Source: Neoceratodus forsteri (lineage: Eukaryota > Chordata > Ceratodontiformes > Ceratodontidae). From it: a stretch of 64,000 bases of DNA. Of the stretch, positions 20,654-33,174 are shown one piece after another. Numbering within the stretch: the stretch's first letter is position 1; each line of letters opens with the position of its first letter. The position numbers and the translations under genes were made by a program. The notes under the pieces were generated by a model that saw nothing but the letters and a program-made list of their open reading frames with translations, ran no database searches and was not told where the DNA came from. Location of the stretch: positions 461,976,501 through 462,040,500 of the forward strand of contig CM028129.1 in assembly GCA_016271365.2 (NCBI GenBank), written 5' to 3'.

Positions 20654-21265
20654 AGGCTCCCAATTGATACCCCATAAAAATGGACACTGGGATGGCTCCA
20701 TGGTTCTGAGCAATGGGGGATCACTCTGGCATGCTGGCAACCCAGGTTCCTGTTCTGTACCCAGCATGTCAGGAGTGGAGGCTGGCTAGGAGGGTTAAGA
20801 GTTTCCTTTAGATGCTTTCTTCTTGGGGGGGAGAGAACTCACAGTGCCAACTTGAAGCAGCTCCTGGTGGTGACTTATGGAGGGGCTGATGATGTTCTCA
20901 TTGATTGAGCACCAACAGGCACCCCCAGGCCAACTACATGCATGCTCAAGTAAGGGGAAGGAGGATGGTTGGGGGCACAAGAACAGGGAAAATGCCACAC
21001 CAGTACACCAGAACACTGCCTCTCTACCCTTCCCCATGCGTAGACTCTTCTCTGGGCACTCAACAGGCACACTTCTTCAGAATAACATGCAGCAATCCTA
21101 CACTAAGTCATGGTATGGCCCCAGGAAGGGACAGGCTGGCAAATTGGAGAGATGTATTCAGAGATGTATTCAGATGCTCTCAGGAGATGCCAGAGTGATC
21201 CCCCATTGCTCAGCGCCATGGAGCCAGCCCAGTGTCCATTTTTATGGGGTATCAATTGGGAGCCT
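20654..21265. mobile_element. 612-bp element with 79-bp terminal inverted repeats
   Basis: The arms 20654-20732 and 21187-21265 are inverted copies with about three mismatches (start AGGCTCCCAATTGATACCCC). The interior is non-coding with a short duplication AGAGATGTATTC at 21149-21173. It directly abuts the 5' end of the CR1 fragment that follows. No target duplication is evident, so the superfamily is undetermined. Confidence 0.7.
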
Positions 21266-22650
21266 GGATGACAAACAGTATGGTTTTGTCCCGGTGAGAT
21301 TGTGTCAGACCAACCTCATAGATTTTTATGACTGGGTGACGGGGACCCTGGACCGACAAAGACCAGTGGGTGTCCTATATCTGGACTTCAGTAAGACATT
21401 TGACTCGGTACCCCACATTGGGTTATTGATAAAGTTGGGGGGATGGGGTGGGAGGACAGTTGCTTAGATGGGTGAAAAATTGGCTAACGGAAAGAAGTCA
21501 CAGGGTAGTGGTTGGCAGGATAGTCTCCTCTCTTTGGAAGTTCTTCAGTGGGGTTCCCCAAGGTTCGGTACTGGGTCCACTCCTGTTCAATGCCCATGTA
21601 TCCGATATTGGGAGGGGGGTTAGGAGTAGGCTGAGTCTCTTTGCGGATGACTCCAAACTGAGAGCACAGATGGGTAGGGAAGAAGTGAGAGAGACAGTCC
21701 AGGGGGACTTGGATACCCTGGAGGGTTAGGAGTAGGATGAGCCTCTTTACAGATGACTCAAAACTGGGAGCACTGGCAGATGGGGAGGAAATGAGAAAGA
21801 CAGTCCAGAGGGATCTGGATACCCTAGAGGGTTGGTCAAGAAGCTGGGGACTGAGGTTTAATCCAGGGAAAAGTAGGGTGCTGCATCAGGGGGTCAGAAA
21901 TCCAGGTCATGTATACACCCTGAGAGGGGTCTCACTGCAAGCCACAATGAGTGAAAGGGACCTGGGGGTGGTGGTAGACACCAAAATGAATAATATTAAA
22001 AACTGCATAAGATCTGTGGCAAAGGCAAACAGGATTCTGGGCTGCATACATCCAGGAGGAGGGAGGTGATCCTCCCTCTCTATAATGCCTTAGTCAGGCC
22101 CCATCTTGAGTACTGCATGCAGTTCTGGAGACCTCACCTTAGGAAGGACATAGCATTGCTGGAGAGGGTTCAGAGGAGGGCAACCAGGATGATTCAGGGC
22201 ATGAGTGAAAGGACCTATGAGGAAAGGTTGGAAGTCCTTGGCCTGTACTCACTGGAGGAGAGGAGAGACGGGGGGGAATGATAGAGGTCTTCAAATATGT
22301 GATTAATAGGGGCAGAGCCAAAGAAATGTTCAGGCTAAAGAAAGGGGGCACAACCATCGGGAATGAGTGGAAGCTGGAGGTGGGAAATTACAGGGGAGAA
22401 CGTAGAAGACATTACTTCACTGAGAGGGTGGTGGGACCATGAAATGCACTGCCCAGGAGTCTAGTGGAGGAGGGCACAATGGAGGGCTTTAAGAGGGGGT
22501 GGGATAGGTGCATGGATATACTGAAGCCAAAGATGACCCTCTCGGGGGCTAGGGGTGGTGGAGGAGTGAGCGCCCGATAGGGGCTGGCTACTAAGCAGAC
22601 ACGAAAGACCATTAGGCCTATTCTGCTGTCTTTTAGTATGTTAGTATGAG
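21266..22650 (+). pseudogene. CR1 LINE, RT to 3' end, with duplicated active site
   Basis: 5' truncated at the RT fingers. Motifs: KQYGFVPVRLCQTNLIDFYD, LYLDFSKTFDSVPH (first catalytic Asp), SGVPQGSVLGPLLF, SLFADDSKL (FADD near 21640), then a second SLFTDDSKLGA near 21745. The two come from a 106-bp tandem duplication (21617-21722 and 21723-21828). Downstream are [55 protein letters not shown] and RRHYFTERVVGP, ending in the CR1-type 3' UTR (GACCATTAGGCCTATTCTGC) near 22640. The duplication shifts frame, so the copy is dead. Confidence 0.85.
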
Positions 22651-22919
22651 ATGAATCATAATGATGATGGCTGGGGGAGGCCCCCACCAGGGACAAGCCA
22701 ACCCTCATGGCTGTGGAGGTGTGGGTGGGAACGTGCACCAGAGGAGTCTTCCAAGATGGGTGACTCTGGTGGGATAAGAATGGTGGTGTGGGGCCCGAAG
22801 GAGTGGGGAGCTGGCGAGCATGTTGAAAAAAAAATGAAACTATCCAGGACTGTTCAAGATGCTTACTGCAAACTACAAATCTGAAAACTTATTAGACATC
22901 TCTTTAAGTTGCTACATAC
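22651..22919. other. Unassigned sequence between two LINE fragments
   Basis: GC-rich to 22825, then A-rich. No feature recognised. Confidence 0.4.
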
Positions 22920-23640
22920 AGTAAAATGTCAGCTTTAAAAGCCCTTGATGACAATCCCCTTGAGACAGTCCCATGCTTCAAATATCTTGGTGTGTGGCTT
23001 CACAGCCATCTTGACTTCTTAGTACACATTTATGCCATCATCAGAAAATTACTTCCCAAACTTGGCACTCTCTACAGGAATAAATCCTATCTTCTACTCC
23101 CAGTTCAGTGTGAGATCATTCTAAAATGTTTGACTTTGCAAACATAGTCTATGATGGTGCCTCCAAATCTACCTTAGTCAGATTGAACCCTGTCCCCCCT
23201 CCACTTTGTCCACTTTGTTATTGGTTCTCCTCCTCTTACCCATCACTGTTCCATGTACCAGCTTCTCTCCCTTCCTTCTTTATGTATCACTCATGTGAGA
23301 TGTATATTAACCTAAAAAGGTTGCCCTTCTATGACCAAGAACCCTTCCAATTAGCACTGTTGCAAAAAGACTGTACTACGATTCATGCCAATCAGCATTC
23401 AAAAATGATTTACCTTTTTAATCAATGGTTTACACTACAGCTGCAGTGTGTGGTGGCAGGCTCCAAAGACTATTGAGGAGGACTGTCCTTGGGCAGCAGT
23501 CTTTCCTGTACATAGCCAACAAATTATGGAGCTCACTACCTACTGACTTTTGTGAAATTCCTTTCCAATTTTCCTTTGAAAAACATGCAAGGACTTACTT
23601 TTATGACAAAATGTTGTGTAGGTGTAATTAACCTGAGCTT
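22920..23640 (+). pseudogene. LINE RT C-terminal (thumb) fragment, CR1/L2 group
   Basis: Frames include CFKYLGVWLHSHLDFLVHIY and LLPKLGTLYRNKSYLLLPVQ (22926-23147), then FLYIANKLWSSLPTDF (23425-23631). The YLGVWL, KLG-LYRNKS and LW-SLP blocks are the conserved post-catalytic thumb and C-terminal region of CR1/L2-group LINEs. The middle is frameshifted. The RT active site is absent, so this is a 5'-truncated insertion. Confidence 0.7.
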
Positions 23641-24837
23641 GTCTCATTATCACTATATATATTTTTTTAAATTTATTTAAAAGTTTAACCCTGGAAACAC
23701 ATACTGAACTATTTAGTAGTCTTGTACACTACTGCATGGGTCTAGGTCAATATAACCCGAGCAAAAAGGTGCAGTCAATTATCACACTACAAAATGGGGA
23801 GAGCAAACACCAAGTGTCAGCTATACAGTGCGAAGTGATGACTGTGCATCCAGGGGGTGGAACTTGGGGATGGTATTTACTATTACAAATTCTGAGGGGG
23901 AGTCACAGGGGGAGGATTTACTATTACAAACTTCAGAGGGGCAGAACTTAGGGGAGAAAGTTGGTGTGTGGGGGTGATTTACTATAAGTAACCCCAGGAG
24001 GATGACTGTCGGGGGGGGGGGCATGATAACATCCTGATGCTGTTTTATCCCATTCTATGTTATTCCTGACACTATTTTCACTGCACAGTTTTTGCGGTAT
24101 GATTATTGCCACGCTAAATTGACCAGATACCACTCCTCGTTACTTATACACTGTCCGTTGTTAAACCACTGGTTGTTATTTATTGTATTGCATTGTGTAT
24201 TATCTTCTATGACTTCGACTCCTTTGAGAAAGGGTTCTGACCTCAAAGGCTTTCCCAAATATGAACAAAACGAAAAATGGCACCTATCCAATTGTTCCTC
24301 CTTTCTCTCTAAATACTGATTTACATCCCTTCCTTCTTATCTCTGTGACCTGGTTTCCTCCTCTACTCCCTGCACTTTTTTTCTTTACTCTTCTAGCTCT
24401 CATTCCTTACTATTCCTCAATACTCTACATCTAATGGTTAATCTTTTTTCTTAGCTCAGCTGTTTGCATTCTAGAACTCTCTCTCTCGCCTCCTCTTTTA
24501 AGCTTCCCCCTCCCACCTCTCCAGTAAGTCACTTCTGCAGTCCCACTTTTCACCTGCTTAATCCTGCCCTGACATAGCTGTCACCTGATCTAGTTTGCTC
24601 TGCTTATAGCTCCACCTGTGAGAACCAGGTTTGCTCTGTGTCCTTATTTTGTAAGTGTTTCTTTATATTTTTTGTTCAGCCACTGGATTGTATTCTGCTT
24701 TCCCTTTGCCCCATTAATGGGTCATGTTATACTTATTAATTTATTGTCATACTGATTAGTGCCCTACTACAGTTGTCAGTAGTAGTTTTCAGCTATTACG
24801 TTTGATTGTCTACATCCTCTTTGAACTATTATCTCAA
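23641..24837. other. Non-coding sequence with a short G-rich direct repeat
   Basis: GATTTACTATTA recurs near 23875, 23916 and 23970 between G-rich runs. The pyrimidine-rich stretch 24300-24560 has no frame worth reporting. I see no gene. Confidence 0.5.
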
Positions 24838-26225
24838 CAGTTGCGATCCAACTGGAGAGCCATTTGACAATCCATAGTATATACGAACCTCTCCAATCTG
24901 GTTTTCATAAGAGGCATAGTACTGAGACAGCTCTGGTTCGGGTGCTCAGTGATCTTCTGATGGCGGGAGATTGGAGAAACCACTCCATCTTGGTACTCCT
25001 TGATCTCTTTTCAGCTTTCGACACTGTAGACCGTGGGGTACTGCTCGGGCACCTGAGGTCCATCTGTGGACTGACTGGCACTGTGCTCAGATGGTTTTCA
25101 TCTTTCCTCACCGGTAGAACTCAGAGAGTTGTCTCGGGAATTTTTTCTTCTGAGTCTTTCTCTCTGCTTTGTGGGGTTCCCCAGGGCTCAGTACTGTCCC
25201 CCATGTTGTTTGCAGTGTATATGCTGCCCCTCTGAGACATAGTAAGATGGTATAGGCTAAGGTTTCACTGCTATGCTGATGATACCGAGCTCTACCTGGC
25301 TTTTGCCCCCGACCAGGCTAGTGGTCTCTCAGCATTCAACAGCTGCCTCACTGAAATCCAAGACTGGATGAATTCGAGCAGGTTAAAGTTGAATGCAGGT
25401 AAAACTGAGGTTTTGGTGGTGGACCCAATATGTAGGATAGAGGGGTTGAGGACTGATCGGCCCTCCGGCTTATTTCTGGGGGGTGCTCAGATCCTTACCT
25501 TCGAATGGGTGCATGACCTGGGAAAGGTACTTCACGATGGGCTGCCCCTCCATCATCAGGTGTCAGCAGTCATGAAGACAGCCTTCTACCATCTTAGAAA
25601 CATTGTCAGGATCAAGCACCTTGTTCCATCCAGTGATCTGCCCGTACTGGTCCATGCCTTTGTGACCTCGCACCTTGACTATTGCAACTCCCTTTACTTA
25701 GGACTTCCTGGGGTTGACATCTGCCTCTTGCAGCTAGTGCAGAATGCTGCTGCTTGCTTATTGACTGGGGTATCTATGAGATCTCATATTACCCCAGTGC
25801 TGCATGATCTGCACTGACTGCCGGTTCAGTGTCGGATCACATTTAAGGTAGGTTTATTAACCTACAAAGTCCTACATGGACTTGGTCCTGACTACTTGAA
25901 AGAGCTTCTGATTCCTTACTCCCCTGTGCAACAGCTCCGCTCATCTGATGAGGGGTTGCTGGAGATTCTGACGGTTAGTTTGAATTCCTCTGGGGCACAT
26001 ACCTTTATGTTCGCTGCCCCAACCCTCTGGAATTCTCTGCCCCATCAGCTTTGGGAATCCAGGACTGTGGGCAGCTTTAAGCAGGCACTGAAAACGTTTT
26101 TATGGACTAAGGCATTTCCTGATCTATTGTGATTTTAACAATGTTTTAATGTGCTGTTTGTAATTGTGTGAAATGCCTTGATAATTTCAAAGGCGCTCAA
26201 CAAATAAAGATATTATTATTAACAT
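24838..26225 (+). pseudogene. L2 LINE, RT to 3' end
   Basis: 5' truncated. Frame 24864-25235 has LQSGFHKRHSTETALVRVLS, LVLLDLFSAFDTVDRGVLL (first catalytic Asp), VVSGIFSSESF and CGVPQGSVLSPMLFAVYM, then a stop. After a frame change: HCYADDTELYLAF with YADD at 25272-25283. Frame 25368-25817: NAGKTEVLVVDP, SHLDYCNSLYLGLP, LQLVQNAAACLLTGV. Frame 25896-26132: LWNSLPHQLWESRTVGSFKQ ALKTFLW. The 3' end GCGCTCAACAAATAAAGATA followed by TTATTATTA is characteristic of L2. About three breaks make it non-functional; the active site is intact. Confidence 0.9.
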
Positions 26226-26345
26226 GCTTGTATCTGTTAGAGTTTCTCCTCTGTTCCCTTCCCCCAGTTATAACTGGAAATGAGTTCCAGCTCAATGTGC
26301 CTTTCCTAGGTACTCATTTTTAATAAATAAATTAATAAATACACA
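26226..26345 (+). mobile_element. SINE 3' tail (MIR/CORE-like family)
   Basis: TATAACTGGAAATGAGTTCC and GTGCCTTTCCTAGG, then an AATAAATAAATTAATAAAT tail, match the 3' part of the SINEs at 26851 and 37941. Head and core are missing. Confidence 0.5.
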
Positions 26346-26850
26346 AACTTATTATTGCCTTGGGTTCTGGTAGTACAGTTGCAATAATGACATCGTGGGC
26401 CAGCTTCATACTTATTCTGTGATAATCAATCACAAAGAATTATTGTTTTATTATGAACTTTGTTTACTGAAAACACAAGGCAGAAAACTTAAATGCAAAT
26501 TAGAGATCTGGTTGCTTCTGTGACAGACTTGTCCTATTGGAACAAGTTTTAGTAACAGATATTAAGTTCAATTACACATTAGAAAAATCTAAATATCTCT
26601 TTGGGATATTGTTTCACAAAAAGGACTAATCAACTATTCTTTTTCACAGTAGATAATATCTTGCAGTCAATATATATGGCTTAGAGAACCATCCTCAGCT
26701 GAGGAATGTGAAGAATTTGCTTCTTGTTTCAAAGAAAAAATTGTGGTCATCAGGTCCAGCATCTTGTCCATTTACTCCAATATCTCTAAATATGGTGAAA
26801 TTGAAATACACTAACTTAAATACAAAATGATATAAGAACATGTCAGCCTT

Positions 26851-27030
26851 GGAGACAGTATAGCGTGGTGGTTAAGGGCACCGAGCAACAAACTTGGAGA
26901 CCTGTGTTTGAATCTCATCTGCCCCCACTTGCATACTGTGTGACCATGAGCAAGTCACTTAACTTCCTTGTACTCCCAAGTCACACCTGGAAACAAGCTC
27001 TGGCTGAGTGTGCCTTTCTGGTTAAACAAT
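26851..27030 (+). mobile_element. tRNA-derived SINE with MIR/CORE-like body
   Basis: Head with box A TAGCGTGGTGGTTAAGG and box B GTTTGAATCTC; body CCCCCACTTGCATACTGTGT, then GACCATGAGCAAGTCACTTA as in the conserved core of MIR-type SINEs; then a lineage-specific 3' part (CACACCTGGAAACAAGCTCT). Probably transcribed by RNA polymerase III when young. Confidence 0.8.
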
Positions 27031-27639
27031 TTCCCCTTTCCCTTAATCTTGAGAAATTTAGGCAGTTTGAGCGACAGAAGGTGACTAGTGGCAAACTTAA
27101 TTCTGCTTTGATTAGAGCCCATTTTCCTTACTTTGGCTCTGAAGAATTCATCCAAGAACACTCAGCTTACAATTTGTTAATTGGAACAGAGGTGATGGAA
27201 ACTTCAAATAGAGGGTTATAAAAGGTTTAAGCAATAAATCTTTAATCCTCAAGCTTCCTTATTGCAGATGGTGTTAGTGTGGCAGTGCTGGGGACTGCTG
27301 TGCATGTGGTAGTATGGCAGAGTCTGCAACCAATTAAGGCCATGTCCCACCAAACTAGTTATAGACTTTCACTGCTGGCCTCAAAACCTACATCCATCCT
27401 AGTCTGCTTTACATACATGCCAGTTACTACTCTACATTCTCTCCGGCCCCATTGTTTTTTTTTTTTTTTTATATAATACCCCCATTAAAGCATGCATCAA
27501 CAAGCCAAACAAATTAAAACACATTTCATGTGAAGCATATATGGTGTAGCACTCTCCTACATAGTATTTATATGACAATCACTTACTAAGGTTGTATTGT
27601 AGTATTCATTCAATACATATTTTGTATACTTGTGTACAT
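27031..27639. other. Non-coding, with a poly-T run
   Basis: A T run lies near 27453-27470. The 118-codon plus-strand frame (26865-27221) overlaps the SINE and has no recognisable domain, so I do not call it. Confidence 0.5.
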
Positions 27640-28165
27640 AATATTTTAAAAACATAGAAAAACATGGACAGAAAAAAGATTACAAAATGTCTAGCCTGCC
27701 TTGTAACCCAATGGTGCATTACTCTGGCATAACCTCCCCCTTTCTCATGTTTGCTTGTGATAACCCTTTGCAAGATGTCCCATTATGTGTTGAACCCTTA
27801 TTTAGTCCCACATAATTAACCATGTTTTTGGGCAGTCTATTCCAGCCATCCACCACCTGCTCAGTGAAAAAAATATTTCCTGATGTCTTTTCTCCCCCAG
27901 CATGAGCTTGTGCTCCTGGTGGATGTTCTAATCTGCAACTTGAATAGCTCTAAGAAACTCAATGTGTATTGGTATCGTTCTATCATATCTCCTCTCCAAT
28001 TATCTAGAGAATATATTTTTAGACTTCCAGGCTCTCCTCATACTACCTACTGTACACTGCTGCTCTTGTATCATTTTGCCACCCATCACTGTATAGTTCC
28101 CAACCTATTTTTGACCTTTCATAGACGAGGGCTCCAGAACTGCACACACTATTTCATGTGATGTA
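27640..28165 (-). pseudogene. CR1-group LINE 3' end
   Basis: On the minus strand the sequence follows the usual CR1 C-terminal and 3' UTR layout. The plus-strand phrases TTCCAGCCATCCACCACCTG and GTGAAAAAAATATTTCCTGA correspond to the FLTEQVVDGWNR-type block. The nucleotide pattern is clear although the frame is degraded. 5' truncated near 28165. Confidence 0.65.
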
Positions 28166-28789
28166 TAACCAGTGATATGTACTGTACAGTGCCAGAATTA
28201 CCATTGCTCTGTGACTGGTGAACCTCGCCTGATCCACCCCAGCACATAAAATAATGCATGAAGAGGTGTATGTAAGATGTTTCTTAGATACCCAAGGTGT
28301 GGGATACCCAATAAACAGCTCAAATGCATTTTTATGATGTCCCACACAAAGGACGTGTAAAAAAATGAATTACCACACCTTCCCATGTATTTTTTTTTGT
28401 TAGAATAACTTATTATTTTTGATTACAGTTTGAAATGAATGCAGGTACTTACTTTACCTGTTTTAGTTGATGCTTTTAATCAGCTTTGGTGGCAAAGTAA
28501 ATATTTGGGCTTGTACACTTAATGGGCAGCTGACATGTAACTGGCAAGCAACTCATACCAAGGAGTTGCCAGCCAAAGGAGCTAATTTCACCATAATTAG
28601 AATTATTTTGGTCCACTAGGAAAAGAAAGCTTTACCTTAATATACTCAGCTCATAATTTCCATGTACAGACTGAGTGGCTGAACAACGCTGCAGATCCAC
28701 CCCTAAAATAAGCTTTTTGATGATGCAAAGTAGGGAACAGGGCTGCAGGTGCCCAATACACATTTTATAACAGAATCTCAACATATACA
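28166..28789. other. Non-coding sequence, nothing recognised
   Basis: Small overlapping minus-strand frames near 28154-28386 contradict one another and match no family. Confidence 0.5.
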
Positions 28790-29205
28790 CCATGGAAGAG
28801 AGGAGGAAAAGTGGTGACATGATAAAGATCTACAAGTATCAAAAAGGGGGGAGCAGGTTTAGATGGGGCATCTCTTGCAAATGAAAACATGTACCAGGAG
28901 CAGTGTCATGCAATGAAGCTGGAGGAGGGAAGTTCAAAAGAGATATGAGGAAATATTTCCTCACTGACAGGGTGGTAAATGCCTGGAATAAGCTGCCAGT
29001 GGAAGTGGTAGAGGCTAAAATTGGGGGGGGGGGGCCTCAAGCATGCACGCAAAAGACAAAGGTATATTAGGTAGGAGGCAACATGGTGGGAGCGTCACGG
29101 GAGACCAGAGATGGGCTGCAGAGACAGAATAGGCATAGACTATCTTGGCAGACTGAATGGGCCAAGTTGTCCTTTTCTGCTTTACAATTATATGTTTCTG
29201 CATTA
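28790..29205 (+). pseudogene. CR1-group LINE 3' end, opposite strand
   Basis: Translation gives MIKIYKYQKGG, KFKRDMRKYFLTDRVVNAWN KLPVEVVEA, then the typical 3' UTR ending GGCAGACTGAATGGGCCAAG followed by TTTTCTGCTTTACAATTATA TG. A 12-G run at 29020-29033 interrupts the frame. Only the last part of the element is present. Confidence 0.8.
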
Positions 29206-29484
29206 ATAGGATAGAGGGAAGGGGCTATCTAAAGGTACATATAGTATCTTTGCAGGCAAGTCTACATGTATGGTGCTATAATATGTATTATATATTTGCT
29301 ATGATTCATAATACATTTTATGTACTTTATTAGCATTTCAATAGTTTCTGTAGCTGTCTAACCTCTAACAATACAGTGGAGCATTCCACTGCTAACACTT
29401 CTGCATGAAAGACCACTGTATAGATGATAAGAAGTACAGTGGATCATTGCACTAACTGGCTAAAATCAAGTAAGTGATTTAGAA
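29206..29484. other. AT-rich spacer
   Basis: Nothing recognised beyond a possible short inverted motif around CAGTGGAGCATTCCACTG at 29374-29391. Confidence 0.4.
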
Positions 29485-29650
29485 TTTACATTTGTGGCAT
29501 TGAATTTCAGTTTCAAAATACTGGGCCACTTTTACTGTCACTCTATATTCTTTTTCACACTGCCAATTCCCTCCTTACTATCCACCCTCCCATAGAGATT
29601 TGCACTTTCTGCAAACAATATCACTGTTTCTGTAGCCCTTCCCTGATGTC
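29485..29650 (-). pseudogene. CR1 RT fragment, downstream half (split by B2)
   Basis: Minus-strand ILFAESANLYGRVDSKEGIG and WPSILKLKFNA correspond to the CR1 FADD catalytic block (FADD to FAES, so the catalytic pair is lost) and the following residues. The upstream half is at 36345-36635, on the other side of LINE copy B2, with the expected small gap between motifs. Confidence 0.6.
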
Positions 29651-30716
29651 ACTTACAGTATATGCATGTTTTTTTAAATGTATTTATTGAAATCTTGGAT
29701 GATACCTGTGAGCGGATGCTCATTGAAAGGTTCCAGGTCAATACATTAACACAAAAAGTCACAGTAATAAGGGACAATTTACAGAAATTATATATGCAGA
29801 GTACAAAATACAAGAAATACATAGGCTGAACTGTCCAACAATTCACTAATTGTGCTAAGGCGTTGTACATGGTATGCCTGCATCCTGGGGGAAGAGAGAG
29901 ACAGAGGAGGAAGATAGGGTGAGGGAGAGGAGGTGCAGGGAAGGTTGGCAGTGGAAGCTGGCTTCTGGAGTGGGCAGAGGTAAAGAAGTGAACCAAGGGG
30001 TAGGGGAGGTGGTTGGCAAAGTGCTGAAGTAGGACTATCTTGGCAGGATAGGACTTGGAAGTGCTATGGCAGACAAATGCTGCGGGAGAGGGCTTAGGGG
30101 CGCACATGCAAGTACTACTATTGGTGAGGTGCTGACAGAGCCTGCATTTAAAGGAGCCAAGTGTAGTGATGCCAGAGTTGTCAGAAGGTAGTCCATTTGT
30201 CCACAGAGGGGCCTGGTAAGCAAAGGATTACTGAGCCATAGATGAGCTCCTGGTGTGCCTGGCATTTATAGGTGGGGATAGAAGGCTCTGGACACATGGA
30301 GGAAGTAGGTTTAGAGTGACCTTTTTTGCAAGGAGGCAGGTTTGATAACGGATTCTGTCACTCAGTTGGAGCCAGCCAGACCGAGTACAAAGCTCACCAG
30401 TGTGAGTGAGTTTTGGGGCATTAGTGAGCAGGCAGCAGGCTTTGTTTAGAGCTGTTGAGAGGCGTTGGAGGACTGTGTCAGTTGCGGAGCCGTAGATAGC
30501 CAGACCATAGTCAATAAGGGTTATGAGTGCGCTGTTAATTGCCAGGTTCAGAGCATCATAAGTTAGACAAAGTCTGTGTCAGTAGAGGATAGCGATACTG
30601 GTGTTAAAGGCTTTAGCCATGTTATCGATATGTTGGGTGTAAGACAGGGCGGAGTCCAATGTGATCCCCAGGTATTTGAAGTGGGGGACTAGCTCCAGGG
30701 TGTTGCTAGTGTCATT

Positions 30717-31658
30717 TCAAATTGCCAGGGGGTAGCGTTTTAGCTTATTTTGGGCAGAGGAGATGAGCATAGTCTTGGTCTTTTTATAGTTCATTACCAA
30801 TTTTTTTTCTTTGAACCATTTTTCAGCTGCTGCGAAGTCACTCTGGAGGTTGAATTCAAGAAGTGTGGGGTCGGGGTTGCTTGCAAAGATCACAGCATCA
30901 TCTGAGTAGAGAAGCATGTGGCTTTGGCAAGCTGCTGGGAGCTTGTTTAGGAAGACACTGAAAAGTAACAGTTCGAGTATGGATCCTTGTGGTACTCCAA
31001 ATCTGACAGGTCAACTTTCAGATAGGACGTTACCAATCTTTATTTGCTGAGATTGCAGGCTCAGGTAACTACTAAACCAGGTTACAGTTTCTAGGGCTAG
31101 CCCTATGTCCATGAGCTGTTCGAGGAGGAGGGCATGATGAACCATATCAAATGCCTTTGATTGGTCAATGAGGGCTGTCCCTGCAATGTGCCCTTTGTCA
31201 AGAGTGCTATGTATGAATCCAATAAATTCCAGTAGAGCTATGATGGTGCTGTGGCCAACTAAGAACTCATGCTGTTCTGGGCATAGGAGCTGATACTGAA
31301 TGAAATATTCCACCATTTGGTCAGCCACAATCCACTCAAAGGCCTTGGAGAGTGGCGGGAGTATAGAGATCGACCTGTAGTTGTTGTGGAGAGACTGGTC
31401 TCCACTGTTGTGTACCAGGTTGACTATGGCAGACTTCCAGAGTTGAGGGAATTTGAAGTGGCAAAGGGGTAGATTTATTATCTTTGTAAGGGGACCAAGT
31501 ACTTTATCCAATGCTAGCCAAACAAATTTGGGGTTCAGGGAGTCCCCACTGTGTCTTCTTGACTTGCTGAGGGCTTTTTCAAAGTATTTTCTTGCATCTG
31601 CTTTGACAATTAGCTTGAAGCAGAAGAGCAGCTGGTTAGGTAGTGCTGGTTTCTTCAT
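30717..31658 (-). pseudogene. LINE reverse transcriptase (copy B2)
   Basis: Frame 31658-31011 (215 codons): SGDQSLHNNYRSISILPPLS, EHEFLVGHSTIIALLEF, LIDQSKAFDMVHHALLL (first catalytic Asp). A break lies within the VPQGSILEL region near 30990, then frame 30917-30717 has MLLYSDDAVIFASNP, so the catalytic pair reads YSDD, and YKKTKTMLISS. It is clearly a sister of the B1 RT at 8433-9524. The frame break and substitutions indicate an inactive copy. Confidence 0.8.
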
Positions 31659-32161
31659 GCTGTCCCTAGGGGGTGGGGGTATTGAAAAAGTCCATCAAGA
31701 GCACACTACTGAGGTCCAAGAATGCAAGATTCAGTGAGTTGGCAATGAGCAGTGGGTCCAGGGTAGGAACGCCCTCTACATTTAGCATAGCTGGAGCTGT
31801 TTTTGGGTCTTTCCCAGTGATGTCATTTAAGTTTGCCCAGAAAGACTTGCTGCTGTTTCAGGTGTTAGTGAGTGCTTCTTTATAGAATTTGCTTTTTGCA
31901 TCTCGGACTGCTTTTGTACACTTGTTGTGGGCATTTCTATACCATTGGATGTTAGCCGCTGTGGCATGTGCTCGCTCCATTAGCCAGAGTTGGTCTCTTG
32001 CTTCTAGCTATGCCAGAAGTTTTGGAGTAATCCAGTGATTATGAGGTCCTCTGACTTTTATAATTTTGATAGGAGCATATTTGTCACAGACAGCATTGAA
32101 TTTTGATATAAAGAGGTCTAGTGCAGTGTCCACATCTGAGGTTCCTTACAGATCCAACCAG

Positions 32162-32510
32162 TCATGTTGTTTTAGGTTGGCCTTTAGCTGTGGGAGGTAT
32201 CCCTTTAGGAGTAGATGATTTTTTTATGGTTCTGGTTGGAGATTTACAGTAGTTATTCCAGAGGCATTTGACTAGGCAGTGGTTACTCAAAGAATCGGGG
32301 AGCACAGTGAGACTGGAGATGTGGGATGAGCGGTTTGTGAGTACCCAGTCCAGGGGTGTACTGGTACCAGTCTTGTAGTTGGTTCGAGTCGGCGTGTCCA
32401 AAAGTTGGGAGAAATGGATTGCGGCAAGGGTATCTTTGATAGTGGTAGCAGCTGGTGAGAGCTAATTGATATTGAAGTCTCCCAACGGCACAGTTTCAGT
32501 GTTTAGGCTC
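32162..32510 (-). pseudogene. LINE endonuclease, downstream half (copy B2)
   Basis: Minus strand: LGDFNIN followed by a stop near 32465, then LDWVLTNRSSHISS and LPDSLSNHCLVKCLW (SDH to SNH, losing the catalytic Asp) in 32401-32162. The upstream half of the same domain is at 34940-35446. Confidence 0.7.
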
Positions 32511-32515
32511 AATGT

Positions 32516-33122
32516 GTTATAAACACATGAACATATGAAGAAGCCAGCAGAAGAAGGCTATTTGGTGTACCAAGTCTACTCATATTTGCAGGGTCCACAG
32601 CTTGAGCTAATGTCCCTGCCCTGCTTCCCCACTCCTCCCATCCTCCCCACCCAGGATTTTTACCTTCCCCCTATGACTATCCCAGCCTCTCTTAAAGCTG
32701 GCCACTGTCTTTAATGAGATGACCTCTTTCAGCAGCGTATTCCAAGTGTCCACCACCCTCTCTGTGAAGAAGTGCTTCCTGACCTCCCTCCTAAACCTCC
32801 CACTCTCCAGCTTAAGACTGTGCCCCCTTGTGTTATGGTTGCCACTCAGCTTAAAGAGACCCTCCTTATCAACATAATTTATCCCTTTCAAGTACTTGAA
32901 GGTCCCAATCATGTCCCCTCTCTCTCCTGTATTCCAGGGAGAACATGTTCAGTGCCCTCAACCTCTCCTCATATGTCTTACCCTGCTGACTGCCAATCAT
33001 CTTTGTAGCCCTCCTCTGGACCGTCTACAACAAGTTAATGTCATTTTTGAGATGTGGGCACCAGTAGTGAACACCATACTCTAGATGCAGCTTTACCAGT
33101 GACCTGTACAAGGGCAGTTTAA

Positions 33123-33174
<52 letters not shown>

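Noticed and set aside
24200..24300. Hammerhead-like sequence around GAGAAAGGGTTCTGACC
   Set aside because: Core order and stems do not fit a hammerhead.
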